Shown: piece by piece, positions 7,606 through 15,401 of the stretch
Layout: each line of letters opens with the position of its first letter
Numbering within the stretch: the first letter of the stretch is position 1
NCBI GenBank assembly: GCA_945861855.1
Contig: CAMAWG010000033.1
Coordinates: forward strand, 1 to 33,206
Reading direction: 5' to 3'
Source: Rhodoplanes serenus
GTDB taxonomy: Bacteria; Pseudomonadota; Alphaproteobacteria; Rhizobiales; Xanthobacteraceae
DNA length: 33,206 nt
The notes under the pieces: model-generated
Seen by the model: only the letters and a program-made list of their open reading frames with translations
Database searches by the model: none
Told to the model about the DNA's origin: nothing
Program-made: the position numbers and the translations under genes

Positions 7606-9321
7606 GTGAGTTCGGCCAATCAACCGCCAGGCGGCGACGGTCGCGGCCGTCCGCCCATCCTTGGGAGCATGCCCGGCAACACGCCAAGCAATGGCCCGGC
7701 GCCGCGCCCCAGCGCACCTCCGACACAGCGGGGAGGAGCGCCGCCGCCGGTGACCAATCCCGGCGCGCTTCGGCCCGAGACAATGCGTCCGCCGCAGCCC
7801 GGCCAGCAGAAACCAAACTTTGCCCCGCCGCCGCGGCAGTTTCAGTCCGCCCCCGGCCGTCCCACTCCACCGACGAATCCGCCACGGCCGACACCGGGCG
7901 CAGCGCTGCCGCCGCTGCGTCCTCCGCCGGTGCCGGCGCGGCCGACGCCACTGCCGCTTGATGCCGCAGCGCTGCGGCCAGCAGCGGCCGGGGCATCGAC
8001 GCCAACCCAGCCGGCACGGCGTCCGCCGAACCCTGCACCCGCAAAACCCGGCGCCGGGCGGCCGCAAACATCCGCTCCGCCGCCGGCGGCGAGTTCCCGC
8101 GCCGTGCCTGGTGCGGGCGAGCCTTATCCACCGCTGCAATCGTCGCCGCTGGACAGTGCCGCGGCGATTGATCCAAGACCGATCACGCCGCGCAGTCCGC
8201 GCGCGACGCTGCAACCCGAGGACGTGCCGATGCCGCCGCGGCGCTCCAAACGAACCCGCAATCCGATCGTCATTGCCGGCAATGCGTTGCTCACCGTCAT
8301 CTTCCTGATCACGGTGGTCGGCGGCATCGGCTTCGTGATCGGCAAGCAGCGGTTCGATCTGCCGGGTCCGCTCGCCGAGGACAAGGTTGTGAATGTGCCG
8401 CGTGGCGGTATCCGCGACACCGCCGATCTCCTGATGCGCGAGGGCGTAATCGATCAGCCTGGTCTGTTCATCGCCGGCGCGCTGGTGATCAAGGCGCAAA
8501 ACGAATTGAAATACGGCGAGTACCGTTTCACCAGGAACGCGAGCCTGCGCGACGTGGTCGACACCATTATCGAAGGCAAGGTGGTGCAGCACGCCTTCAC
8601 CGTCGCAGAGGGCCTGACGTCCGACCAGATTGTGCAGCGCCTGGTCGACAACGACGTGCTGTCCGGCAACATCCGCGACGTGCCGCGCGAGGGTACGCTG
8701 ATGCCGGAGACCTACCGGTTCACCCGCGGCATGACGCGCGAGCAGATGGTCAAGCGCATGCAGGAGGCACAGCAGCGGGCGCTGAAGGAGATATGGGAGC
8801 GGCGGACGCCCGATCTGCCGATCAGGACGCCGGAGCAACTGATCACGCTCGCGTCGATCATCGAGAAGGAAACCGGAAAGCCCGAGGAGCGCACGCGGGT
8901 GGCCGCGGTGTTCGTCAACCGGCTGCGGCAGAAGATGAAGCTGCAGTCAGACCCGACGATCATCTATGGCCTTGTCGGCGGCAAGGGCTCGCTCGGGCGG
9001 CCGATCCAGCGCAACGAGATCGATCAGCCGACGCCCTACAACACTTACGTCATCGATGGGCTGCCGCCGGGACCGATCGCCAATCCCGGCCGCGCCTCGC
9101 TCGAGGCCGCCGCCCATCCGGCGCGCACCAAGGAGTTATTCTTCGTCGCCGACGGCACCGGCGGCCACGCCTTCGCCGACAACTATGAGACCCATCAGCG
9201 CAATGTCGCCAAGCTCCGCAGCATCGAGCAGCAGGCGGCGCAGCCGCGCGCCGCGCAGCCCACGGCGCCCGCATTCGCACCGGCGCAGCCCTCAAGCGGC
9301 ACGCCGCGGCGCGTGCGCTAG
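7606..9321 (+). CDS. mltG: Endolytic murein transglycosylase MltG with long proline-rich N-terminus
   Basis: The product is 571 residues from GTG 7606. Residues 1-215 are low-complexity Pro/Ala/Gly/Arg. A single membrane segment follows at about 221-246 (IVIAGNALLTVIFLITVVGG), so the proline-rich part should be cytoplasmic. The periplasmic YceG/MltG domain covers about 255-545. It has the LASIIEKETG motif with the catalytic Glu, the SDPTIIYG segment, and the closing YNTY...GLPPGPI.NPG..SL.A motif. MltG cuts nascent glycan strands and sets their length. The order fabF-mltG is conserved widely. The tail is far longer than in E. coli MltG (340 residues). A later start would shorten it, but the frame stays open and uninterrupted. 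Confidence 0.93.
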   Translation: MSSANQPPGGDGRGRPPILGSMPGNTPSNGPAPRPSAPPTQRGGAPPPVTNPGALRPETMRPPQPGQQKPNFAPPPRQFQSAPGRPTPPTNPPRPTPGAALPPLRPPPVPARPTPLPLDAAALRPAAAGASTPTQPARRPPNPAPAKPGAGRPQTSAPPPAASSRAVPGAGEPYPPLQSSPLDSAAAIDPRPITPRSPRATLQPEDVPMPPRRSKRTRNPIVIAGNALLTVIFLITVVGGIGFVIGKQRFDLPGPLAEDKVVNVPRGGIRDTADLLMREGVIDQPGLFIAGALVIKAQNELKYGEYRFTRNASLRDVVDTIIEGKVVQHAFTVAEGLTSDQIVQRLVDNDVLSGNIRDVPREGTLMPETYRFTRGMTREQMVKRMQEAQQRALKEIWERRTPDLPIRTPEQLITLASIIEKETGKPEERTRVAAVFVNRLRQKMKLQSDPTIIYGLVGGKGSLGRPIQRNEIDQPTPYNTYVIDGLPPGPIANPGRASLEAAAHPARTKELFFVADGTGGHAFADNYETHQRNVAKLRSIEQQAAQPRAAQPTAPAFAPAQPSSGTPRRVR

Positions 9322-9395
9322 CCGCGCCGGGGCTGGCTTTTTCGGGACCATGTTCGAAGGTCGCGTCGATTTCTCGAAACGGATTCGAAAACACG

Positions 9396-10283
9396 ATGGC
9401 GCTGTCGAGCATGACCGGCTTTGCGCGCGGCCACGGCGTCGCCGGCACCTATGCCTGGGCGTGGGAGCTGAAGTCGGTCAATTCCAAAGGTCTCGATCTT
9501 AAGCTCCGTCTGCCGCCCGGATGGGAGGCGATCGAGCCGGGCGTGCGTGCGCGCGCGTCGGAAATTCTGTCCCGCGGCAGCGTGTTCGCCAACCTCGCCG
9601 TGAGCCGCGAGGGCGCGGCGCCGGTCGCGCGTATCAACGAGCCGGCGCTCAATGCGGTGCTCGCCGCGCTCAAGGGCCTGTCCGGCCGGGTGGAGGGCGC
9701 GCCGCCGAGCCTCGACGGCATCCTTTCGCTCAAGGGCGTGATGGAGGTCAGCGAAGCCGAGGAGAGCGAGGACGAGCGGGCCGCCGCTGAAACCGCCGTG
9801 GTCGCGGGCTTCGGCGAGGCGCTCAAGGGGCTTGCCGACATGCGCCGCACCGAAGGGCAGGCGCTCGGCCGCATTCTTTCGGCCCGGCTTTCCGAAATCG
9901 GGACGCTTGCCGCCCGCGCGGAGGCTTCGCCGGGACGCAAGCCCGAAGCGATCAAGGCGCGGCTCGCCGAGCAGGTGGCGGCGCTACTCGATACCTCGCA
10001 GCGCTTCGACGCCGACCGGCTGCATCAGGAGGCAATCATGCTCGCCACCAAGATCGACATCCGCGAGGAGCTTGACCGCCTCGTGGCTCACGTCGCGCAG
10101 GCCAAGAAGCTCATCGCCGACGGCGGGCCGATCGGGCGCAAGCTCGACTTTCTCTCCCAGGAGCTGAACCGCGAATCGAATACGCTGTGCTCCAAGGCGA
10201 ACGATCTCGAATTGACCAACATCGGGCTGGAGCTCAAGGCCGTGGTCGAGCAGTTCCGCGAGCAGGTGCAGAACCTGGAATAG
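9396..10283 (+). CDS. YicC family endoribonuclease
   Basis: The product is 295 residues. The N-terminus MALSSMTGFARG and LKSVNSKGLDLKLRLP match the YicC N-terminal domain. The C-terminus has REELDRL.AH and GRKLDFLSQELNREsNTLCSKA, the DUF1732 signature. YicC proteins are RNases that act on small RNAs and mRNA in E. coli; the role here is by homology. No good ribosome-binding site precedes ATG 9396. It sits 74 bases after mltG and 2 bases before gmk, the usual yicC-gmk pairing, suggesting translational coupling to gmk. Confidence 0.93.
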   Translation: MALSSMTGFARGHGVAGTYAWAWELKSVNSKGLDLKLRLPPGWEAIEPGVRARASEILSRGSVFANLAVSREGAAPVARINEPALNAVLAALKGLSGRVEGAPPSLDGILSLKGVMEVSEAEESEDERAAAETAVVAGFGEALKGLADMRRTEGQALGRILSARLSEIGTLAARAEASPGRKPEAIKARLAEQVAALLDTSQRFDADRLHQEAIMLATKIDIREELDRLVAHVAQAKKLIADGGPIGRKLDFLSQELNRESNTLCSKANDLELTNIGLELKAVVEQFREQVQNLE

Positions 10284-10285
10284 CG

Positions 10286-10936
10286 ATGGCGCGGGGGGGC
10301 AAAAGCAAGGCGATCGCGCGGCGCGGGCTGATGCTGGTGCTGTCGTCGCCGTCGGGCGCCGGCAAGACCACGCTGTCGCGCATGCTGCTCACGGTGGAGC
10401 GCAACATCGAGCTGTCGATCTCGGTGACCACGCGGCCAAGGCGGCGCGGCGAGGTGAACGGCCGTCATTATCATTTCATCGACCGCAAGAAATTCGACCA
10501 GCTCGTGCGAAGTGGCAACCTGCTGGAGTTCGCCGAGGTGTTCGGCAACGGCTACGGCACGCCGCGCAAGCCGGTGGAACGCGCGCTGAAGCAGGGGCGC
10601 GACGTCCTGTTCGACATCGACTGGCAGGGTACGCAGCAATTGCGCGAGCGCGCCCGCGACGATCTGGTCAGCGTGTTCCTGCTGCCGCCGTCGGGGGGCG
10701 AACTGGCGCGCCGGCTGCACACCCGCGCCCAGGACGACAAGAAGATCATCCGCGCCCGCATGGCCAAGGCCGGCGACGAGATGAGCCATTGGGCCGAGTA
10801 TGATTATGTGGTGGTGAACCGCGATCTTGACCGCGCATTCGGGGACGTGCGCGCGATCCTTCATGCCGAACGGCTGAAGCGCGAACGGCAACCCGGCCTG
10901 TCCGCGTTCGTGCGCAGGCTCCGGTCGGAACTCTGA
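10286..10936 (+). CDS. gmk: Guanylate kinase
   Basis: The product is 216 residues from ATG 10286, 2 bases after the yicC stop. It phosphorylates GMP to GDP with ATP. The P-loop SSPSGAGKTTL is at about residues 20-30. The GMP-binding region follows: SVTTRPRRRGEVNGRHYHFI, EFAEVFGNGYGT and DVLFDIDWQGTQQL. The lid region RAQDD..I..RM is near 150-160. All expected motifs are present and length is normal. Weak Shine-Dalgarno spacing supports coupling with yicC. Confidence 0.97.
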   Translation: MARGGKSKAIARRGLMLVLSSPSGAGKTTLSRMLLTVERNIELSISVTTRPRRRGEVNGRHYHFIDRKKFDQLVRSGNLLEFAEVFGNGYGTPRKPVERALKQGRDVLFDIDWQGTQQLRERARDDLVSVFLLPPSGGELARRLHTRAQDDKKIIRARMAKAGDEMSHWAEYDYVVVNRDLDRAFGDVRAILHAERLKRERQPGLSAFVRRLRSEL

Positions 10937-10992
10937 TACGTCACGACACGAACTCTGGAGCAACTTGCCCCACGCAACGGCGCAATACGAAA

Positions 10993-11367
10993 TCAGGTCG
11001 TACCCGGCGGCGCGAAGAAGCACTTCCGCTTCCCGCCCCAGTAACAGCGCCAGTATGTGCCGTCGGGCGAGGGCGTGGCCTCCGCTTCCGGCACAAACTC
11101 CTCCACATGGACAATCATGATGTTGGCGCCGGATCCGACCTGGAAATCGGCGTTTACGCGGTATCCGCCCTTTTCGTACCGGATCGAGCCGCCGACTTGA
11201 AAGCCGCAGTCGCGCTCGCCGCAGCACAGTTCCCCAGCCGCGTTCTTGTAACCGCCACGCTCGACCCATGCCGCCGGCCCGTGAGCCTGGGCCAGGGTGA
11301 GCAACATCAGCGTTGTGAGACACACTATCGTGGGACGGGTTACGCCAGTGGGGAAGCGCAAGGTCAT
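10993..11367 (-). CDS. Small cysteine-rich secreted protein of unknown function
   Basis: The product is 124 residues from ATG 11367, preceded by GAGGAG. A Sec signal peptide is likely at 1-28 (hydrophobic TIVCLTTLMLLTLAQA, cut after AQA). The mature part has five Cys in two clusters: ELCCGERDC near 47-53 and WRCYWGGKRKCFF near the end, probably forming disulfides or a metal site. I recall similar proteins in Bradyrhizobium and relatives annotated only as hypothetical, and no named domain is recognised. It is convergent with gmk (56-base gap). Its upstream region, up to the rsmA stop, is AT-rich compared with its surroundings. Confidence 0.8.
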   Translation of the reverse strand: MTLRFPTGVTRPTIVCLTTLMLLTLAQAHGPAAWVERGGYKNAAGELCCGERDCGFQVGGSIRYEKGGYRVNADFQVGSGANIMIVHVEEFVPEAEATPSPDGTYWRCYWGGKRKCFFAPPGTT

Positions 11368-11397
11368 GACCTGCTCCTCTGATTCCCCGGCCCGTCT

Positions 11398-11414
11398 ATG
11401 CTGCGTTGCAGCAT
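11398..11414. repeat. Perfect short inverted repeat upstream of the cysteine-rich gene
   Basis: ATGCTGC (11398-11404) and GCAGCAT (11408-11414) flank GTT. The site lies 31 bases upstream of the minus-strand start at 11367, where an operator or leader hairpin would sit. The same AT-rich gap also holds two direct copies of GCAACATAA (11429-11437 and 11485-11493). Confidence 0.5.
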
Positions 11415-11506
11415 TGACTAAATCAAGAGCAACATAACCTACCAGAATACCTATGCTTGTTTATTTGCCAGTTGTTGCTGCTACGCAACATAAATGACCC
11501 TGCAAA

Positions 11507-12349
11507 TCATGGGTGTGGGGCTGATAGCGCCTGGGCGAGGGCGACAAACCCCTCGACCGGGATTTGCTCGGCGCGGGCGGTCGGCTCGATGCCGGCCGAG
11601 GCCAGGAGCGCCAGCGGGTCGGGGCCCAAGGCTTTCAGGCTCTGGCGCAGCATCTTGCGGCGCTGGCCGAATGCCGCCTCGCTGACCCGTTCGAGCAAGG
11701 CCCGGTTGCACGGCAGCGGCCTGGCGCGGGGAACGAATTCCACCACCGAAGACGTCACCTTGGGCGGAGGGACGAAGTTGGAGGGATGGACGTCGAACAG
11801 GATTTTCGCCTGGGTGCGCCAGCCGGCCAGCACCGAGAGCCGGCCGTAGGTCTTGCTGCCGGGCGGGGCGACGATGCGCTCGGCCACCTCGCGCTGGAAC
11901 ATCAGCACCAGCCGGTCGTACCAGGGCGGCCAGGGCTCGGCCGTGAGCCATGCAACCAGCAGCGCGGTGGCGATGTTGTAGGGCAGGTTGGCGACGATGC
12001 GCACGGGACCGCCATCGAGCAGCGGGCGTGGATCGAATTCGAGCGCGTCGCCGGCGACGATCGTCAACCGGCCAGGATAATGCGCCGCGATCTCCTCCAG
12101 CGCCGCAATCGCGCGCCGGTCGCGCTCGACCGCGATCACCCGGCGCGCGCCTTCGGTCAGCAGCGCGCGGGTGAGGCCGCCGGGCCCCGGCCCGATCTCG
12201 ACCACTGTGACGCCGTCGAGCGGACCCGCGGCGCGGGCGATCCGGCCGGTGAGATTGAGATCGAGCAGGAAATTCTGGCCGAGCGATTTCTTGGCAGCGA
12301 TGCCGTGCCGGCGGATCACGTCGCGCAGCGGCGGCAAATCATCGCTCAT
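11507..12349 (-). CDS. rsmA: 16S rRNA dimethyladenosine transferase
   Basis: The product is 280 residues from ATG 12349. It dimethylates the two adjacent adenines in the 3' terminal loop of 16S rRNA using SAM. Motifs are SLGQNFLLD (residues 22-30), the SAM-binding [18 protein letters not shown], and the catalytic NLPYN. The [11 protein letters not shown] segment and the C-terminal helical domain ([13 protein letters not shown]) are diagnostic. The start overlaps the pdxA stop by 4 bases, so it is translationally coupled and last in the lpt-surA-pdxA-rsmA operon. This order matches E. coli surA-pdxA-rsmA. Confidence 0.97.
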   Translation of the reverse strand: MSDDLPPLRDVIRRHGIAAKKSLGQNFLLDLNLTGRIARAAGPLDGVTVVEIGPGPGGLTRALLTEGARRVIAVERDRRAIAALEEIAAHYPGRLTIVAGDALEFDPRPLLDGGPVRIVANLPYNIATALLVAWLTAEPWPPWYDRLVLMFQREVAERIVAPPGSKTYGRLSVLAGWRTQAKILFDVHPSNFVPPPKVTSSVVEFVPRARPLPCNRALLERVSEAAFGQRRKMLRQSLKALGPDPLALLASAGIEPTARAEQIPVEGFVALAQALSAPHP

Positions 12350-13383
12350 GCGCGTGCTGCGGCCGGCGTCCGTTGCTTGCCGCGGTCGGCCGCTGCGAGC
12401 CGTGCTGCGAGCTTCAACGCCGCGACCAGGCTCGACGGGTTGGCCTTGCCGGAGCCGGCGATGTCGAAAGCGGTGCCGTGATCGGGCGAGGTGCGCACGA
12501 ACGGCAGGCCAAGCGTGACGTTGACGCCGTGGTCGAAGGCCAGCGTCTTGATCGGGATCAGCGCCTGGTCGTGATACATGCAGAGCGCCACATCGTAGGT
12601 CTTGCGGGCCGCCTCGTGGAACATGGTGTCGGCGGCAAGCGGCCCGCGCGCGTCGATGCCGTCGGCGACGAGCCGCTCGATCGCCGGCCGCACGATCAGG
12701 CTGTCTTCCTTGCCGAGCGTGCCGTCCTCTCCCGCATGCGGATTGAGCCCGGCCACCGCGAGGCGCGGGCGGGCGATGCCGAAACGCTCGATCAGGTCGC
12801 GCGCCACCACCCGGCCGGTCTCGAAGATCAGGTCGCGCGTCAGCCGCTCCGGCACCTCCTTGAACGGCACATGGATGGTCACCGGGACCACCGCCACTTC
12901 GGGCGACCACAGCATCATCACCGGCCATGCCGGATTGCCGGTCTGCTCGAACGAGAGCCTGGCGAGGTATTCGGTGTGACCCGGGTCGGCGAAGCCGGCC
13001 TTGTAGAGCACGCTCTTGGCGACCGGATTGGTCACCACGGCGGAGGCCAGACCGCCGGTCACGTCGGCGACCGCGCGGTCGATCGAAACGATGGCAGCAG
13101 GCGCGCTGGTGGCGTCGGGCTGGCCCGGTTCGGCGGTGGCGGGAAGACCGAGCGGGACGACGGGCAGCGCGCGCGCGAATGCGGCTCTGGCGGTTGCCGG
13201 GGTGACCGCCTCGATGGGCACGTTGAGGCCCAGCCGTTTTGCCCGCCGGGCCAGGCATTGCGGATCGGCGAGAATATAGAAGGCCGGCAGATCGAATTCG
13301 GCGCGCCGCGCCCAGGCGGCAAGCGTGATGTCGGGCCCGATCCCTGCGGGCTCCCCCAGCGTCAGCGCCAGTGGTAGCGACAT
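12346..13383 (-). CDS. pdxA: 4-hydroxythreonine-4-phosphate dehydrogenase
   Basis: The product is 345 residues, beginning [19 protein letters not shown]. It oxidises 4-phosphohydroxy-L-threonine for pyridoxal phosphate synthesis. Family marks are TNPVAK, GHTEYLA, the metal-ligand histidines in [16 protein letters not shown] and CMYHDQ, and the closing [14 protein letters not shown]. It starts 10 bases after the surA stop and overlaps rsmA by 4 bases. Nothing is missing. The last 15 residues (Arg/Ala-rich) are a variable tail. Confidence 0.97.
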   Translation of the reverse strand: MSLPLALTLGEPAGIGPDITLAAWARRAEFDLPAFYILADPQCLARRAKRLGLNVPIEAVTPATARAAFARALPVVPLGLPATAEPGQPDATSAPAAIVSIDRAVADVTGGLASAVVTNPVAKSVLYKAGFADPGHTEYLARLSFEQTGNPAWPVMMLWSPEVAVVPVTIHVPFKEVPERLTRDLIFETGRVVARDLIERFGIARPRLAVAGLNPHAGEDGTLGKEDSLIVRPAIERLVADGIDARGPLAADTMFHEAARKTYDVALCMYHDQALIPIKTLAFDHGVNVTLGLPFVRTSPDHGTAFDIAGSGKANPSSLVAALKLAARLAAADRGKQRTPAAARA

Positions 13384-13393
13384 CGCCCCGGGC

Positions 13394-15298
13394 CTATCGG
13401 TATTCGATCATGGCTTGGCTGCGCAATTCCTTGAGCAGCGTCTTGGCATGATTTGCGAATGCCTCGCTGTACATCTCGTCGCGGATCTCTTTTTTGGCGG
13501 GAGCGTTGTCGGATTGCCGTTTGCCGCACACCGCATAGACCTCGATGCCCTGCTGGGTGGTCTCCGGACCGGTCAGCCGGCCGAGCTCTGTCTTCGCCAG
13601 CACGTCGCGCAAGGCCGCGGGCAGCTCGGCGGACCCTTTGATCACCGAAGGACGCACGGCGACGTAGCGGATGCCGCGGGCCATCGGAATGCCCTCCTCG
13701 CAGTTCTGGAAGCGGGCACGGAGCGCCTCGGCCTCTTTCACGCGCGCCTCGTAAGCGGCCGGCGGCGAGCCGCGGGGCACCACGAACAGGATCGGGCGAA
13801 GCGTATATTCATGCCCGACCTTGCTGGCCTCATCGGGCTTCTTGGTCTGGAGCCTGGCCTGAACCTCGCTGTCGGCGAACTGGAAGCTGCTCTGGTACCG
13901 GGAGCGGATGATCTGGGTCCAGACGATGTCGGCCTTCATGCGCGACTTGAGCGTCTCGATCTTGACGCCCTGGCGTGACAGGTTTTCGGTGAAGGCCGCC
14001 GACGTTTGCCGCATCCGCCGCGCCATGTTGGTGAGCGCGTTGTCGACGTCCTTGTCGACATCCGGAATGTTGTAGCGCCGCAGCATCTGGATTTTCAGCT
14101 TCTCGCTGATCAATTCCTCGATCACCTCGTTGCGGGACGGCGTCTTCTGGGTGGCGAGTTGGGAGAGCTTCTGGCGCTGCTCGATGTCGAAATTGGTCAC
14201 CGGGTCGCCATTGACGAGGACGACCACGCCCTGCGCGTTGCCGCGGCTCGTCATCGCGACCATGGTTGGCTGGGGTTGGGATTCAACCGCCGCGACAACC
14301 ACGTCCTGCCGCGGCTCCGGCCTGGGTGGCGCTGCACCGGCTTGCTGCACCGGCTTGGGCGGCACCGAAGCACTATCGTCCCGGTCCGGTTGCCTCGCGC
14401 CGGCATGCAGAGACAGCGGCGCGTTGGTGCTGGAACGCAGCGGCGGTCGCGGCTCCGGCGAGGGGGCCGGCCGTTGCTTGGACTCAGCCGCCTGAGGCGG
14501 AGGCGGCAGTGCTACCGCGACAATGGCGGCGTCCTGTCGCGGCTTTGGCAGCGGCTCCGGCTTGGGTGGAACGGCGGCGGTGCGCTTGGCCGGCTCGGGT
14601 GGTGGAGGCGGCAGCGCGTCTTCGACCTTGGCGTCCGGCCGCGGCTTGGGCAGCGGCTCCGGTCTGGACGGCGCCGCAGCGGCGCGCTTGACCGGCTCGG
14701 GTGGCGGAGGCGGCAGCGCGTCTTCGACCTTGGCGTCCGGCCGCGGCTTGGGCAGCGGCTCCGGTCTGGACGGCACCGCAGCGGTGCGTTTGGCCGGCTC
14801 GGGTGGCGGAGGAGGCAGCGCCACCTCGACCTTGGATTCTGGCCGGGGCTTTGGCATCGGCTCCGGCTTGGATGGCACGGCAGCGATACGTTTGATCGGC
14901 TCGGGAGGCGGCAGTGCGTCTTCGACTTTGGCCTCCTGCCGAGGCTTCGGCAGAGGCTCCGGTTTGGGTGGCGCCGCGGCGGTGCGCTTGACCGGCTCGG
15001 GCGACGCCGGGGGCACCCGCGACGCTGTCGCAACCGGCGTCACCGACTGGATGTCGCCTGCGTCCGCGCTGATGACAACGCGGACCTCGCGGTCGCTGCT
15101 GTCGGTGGCGCGAACGACGTAGTTCGGGCCACTCCGCACCGGCTGGCCGATGGGATCGAACTTGGCCAGGTGCAGGAGCGTAAGGATTTCATAGGGCGGC
15201 AGGGCGCGTGCCTCCTGCGCCGCGGCGGGCGCCGTGAGCATCAGCACCGCGAGTGCGGCGTAGATCGTTCGTTGCTTCACGAATCTTCCCTTTACCAT
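13394..15298 (-). CDS. surA: SurA-type periplasmic chaperone/PPIase fused to a PepSY-like domain and repeat linker
   Basis: The product is 634 residues from ATG 15298. A signal peptide lies at 1-27 ([16 protein letters not shown]). Residues 33-95 form a small domain ([20 protein letters not shown]...[20 protein letters not shown]) resembling the PepSY-like domains of rhizobial secreted proteins. About 97-345 is Pro/Lys/Ala-rich with 34-residue tandem repeats. The SurA N-domain begins near 355 ([35 protein letters not shown]), and a degenerate parvulin domain follows ([14 protein letters not shown]). SurA escorts barrel proteins across the periplasm. The SurA part has no signal peptide of its own, so export needs the fused N-terminus. 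Its place between lptD and pdxA is the classical surA locus. Related species have proteins of about 310 residues. Confidence 0.9.
   Translation of the reverse strand: MVKGRFVKQRTIYAALAVLMLTAPAAAQEARALPPYEILTLLHLAKFDPIGQPVRSGPNYVVRATDSSDREVRVVISADAGDIQSVTPVATASRVPPASPEPVKRTAAAPPKPEPLPKPRQEAKVEDALPPPEPIKRIAAVPSKPEPMPKPRPESKVEVALPPPPPEPAKRTAAVPSRPEPLPKPRPDAKVEDALPPPPPEPVKRAAAAPSRPEPLPKPRPDAKVEDALPPPPPEPAKRTAAVPPKPEPLPKPRQDAAIVAVALPPPPQAAESKQRPAPSPEPRPPLRSSTNAPLSLHAGARQPDRDDSASVPPKPVQQAGAAPPRPEPRQDVVVAAVESQPQPTMVAMTSRGNAQGVVVLVNGDPVTNFDIEQRQKLSQLATQKTPSRNEVIEELISEKLKIQMLRRYNIPDVDKDVDNALTNMARRMRQTSAAFTENLSRQGVKIETLKSRMKADIVWTQIIRSRYQSSFQFADSEVQARLQTKKPDEASKVGHEYTLRPILFVVPRGSPPAAYEARVKEAEALRARFQNCEEGIPMARGIRYVAVRPSVIKGSAELPAALRDVLAKTELGRLTGPETTQQGIEVYAVCGKRQSDNAPAKKEIRDEMYSEAFANHAKTLLKELRSQAMIEYR
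14532..15003. repeat. Tandem 102-bp (34-codon) repeats inside surA
   Basis: Units run 14532-14633, 14634-14735, 14736-14837 (102 bp each), 14838-14933 (96 bp, two codons lost), and a partial from 14934 to about 15003. Each encodes the pattern [16 protein letters not shown] followed by [17 protein letters not shown]-like residues. The second and third units share their first 39 bases exactly. A degenerate relic lies at about 14464-14531. Preservation of frame in all units indicates selection for length or charge pattern. Confidence 0.9.
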
Positions 15299-15401
15299 CG
15301 CCAATCCATCAAGCTTCGGCGCTGATCGGAGCGCCGTTGCGGCGGCGCTCGCCTTTGCGGCGGCGGCCGCTGGTGTTTCGCCGCGCCTGCAGCCCGCCGT
15401 A

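Noticed and set aside
14532-15003. CRISPR-like array
   Set aside because: The repeats are contiguous 102-bp coding units with no spacers and no cas genes.
14006-15325. Long plus-strand frame opposite surA rich in Arg, Leu and Gly
   Set aside because: It mirrors the repeats of surA. No start signal or domain is seen.
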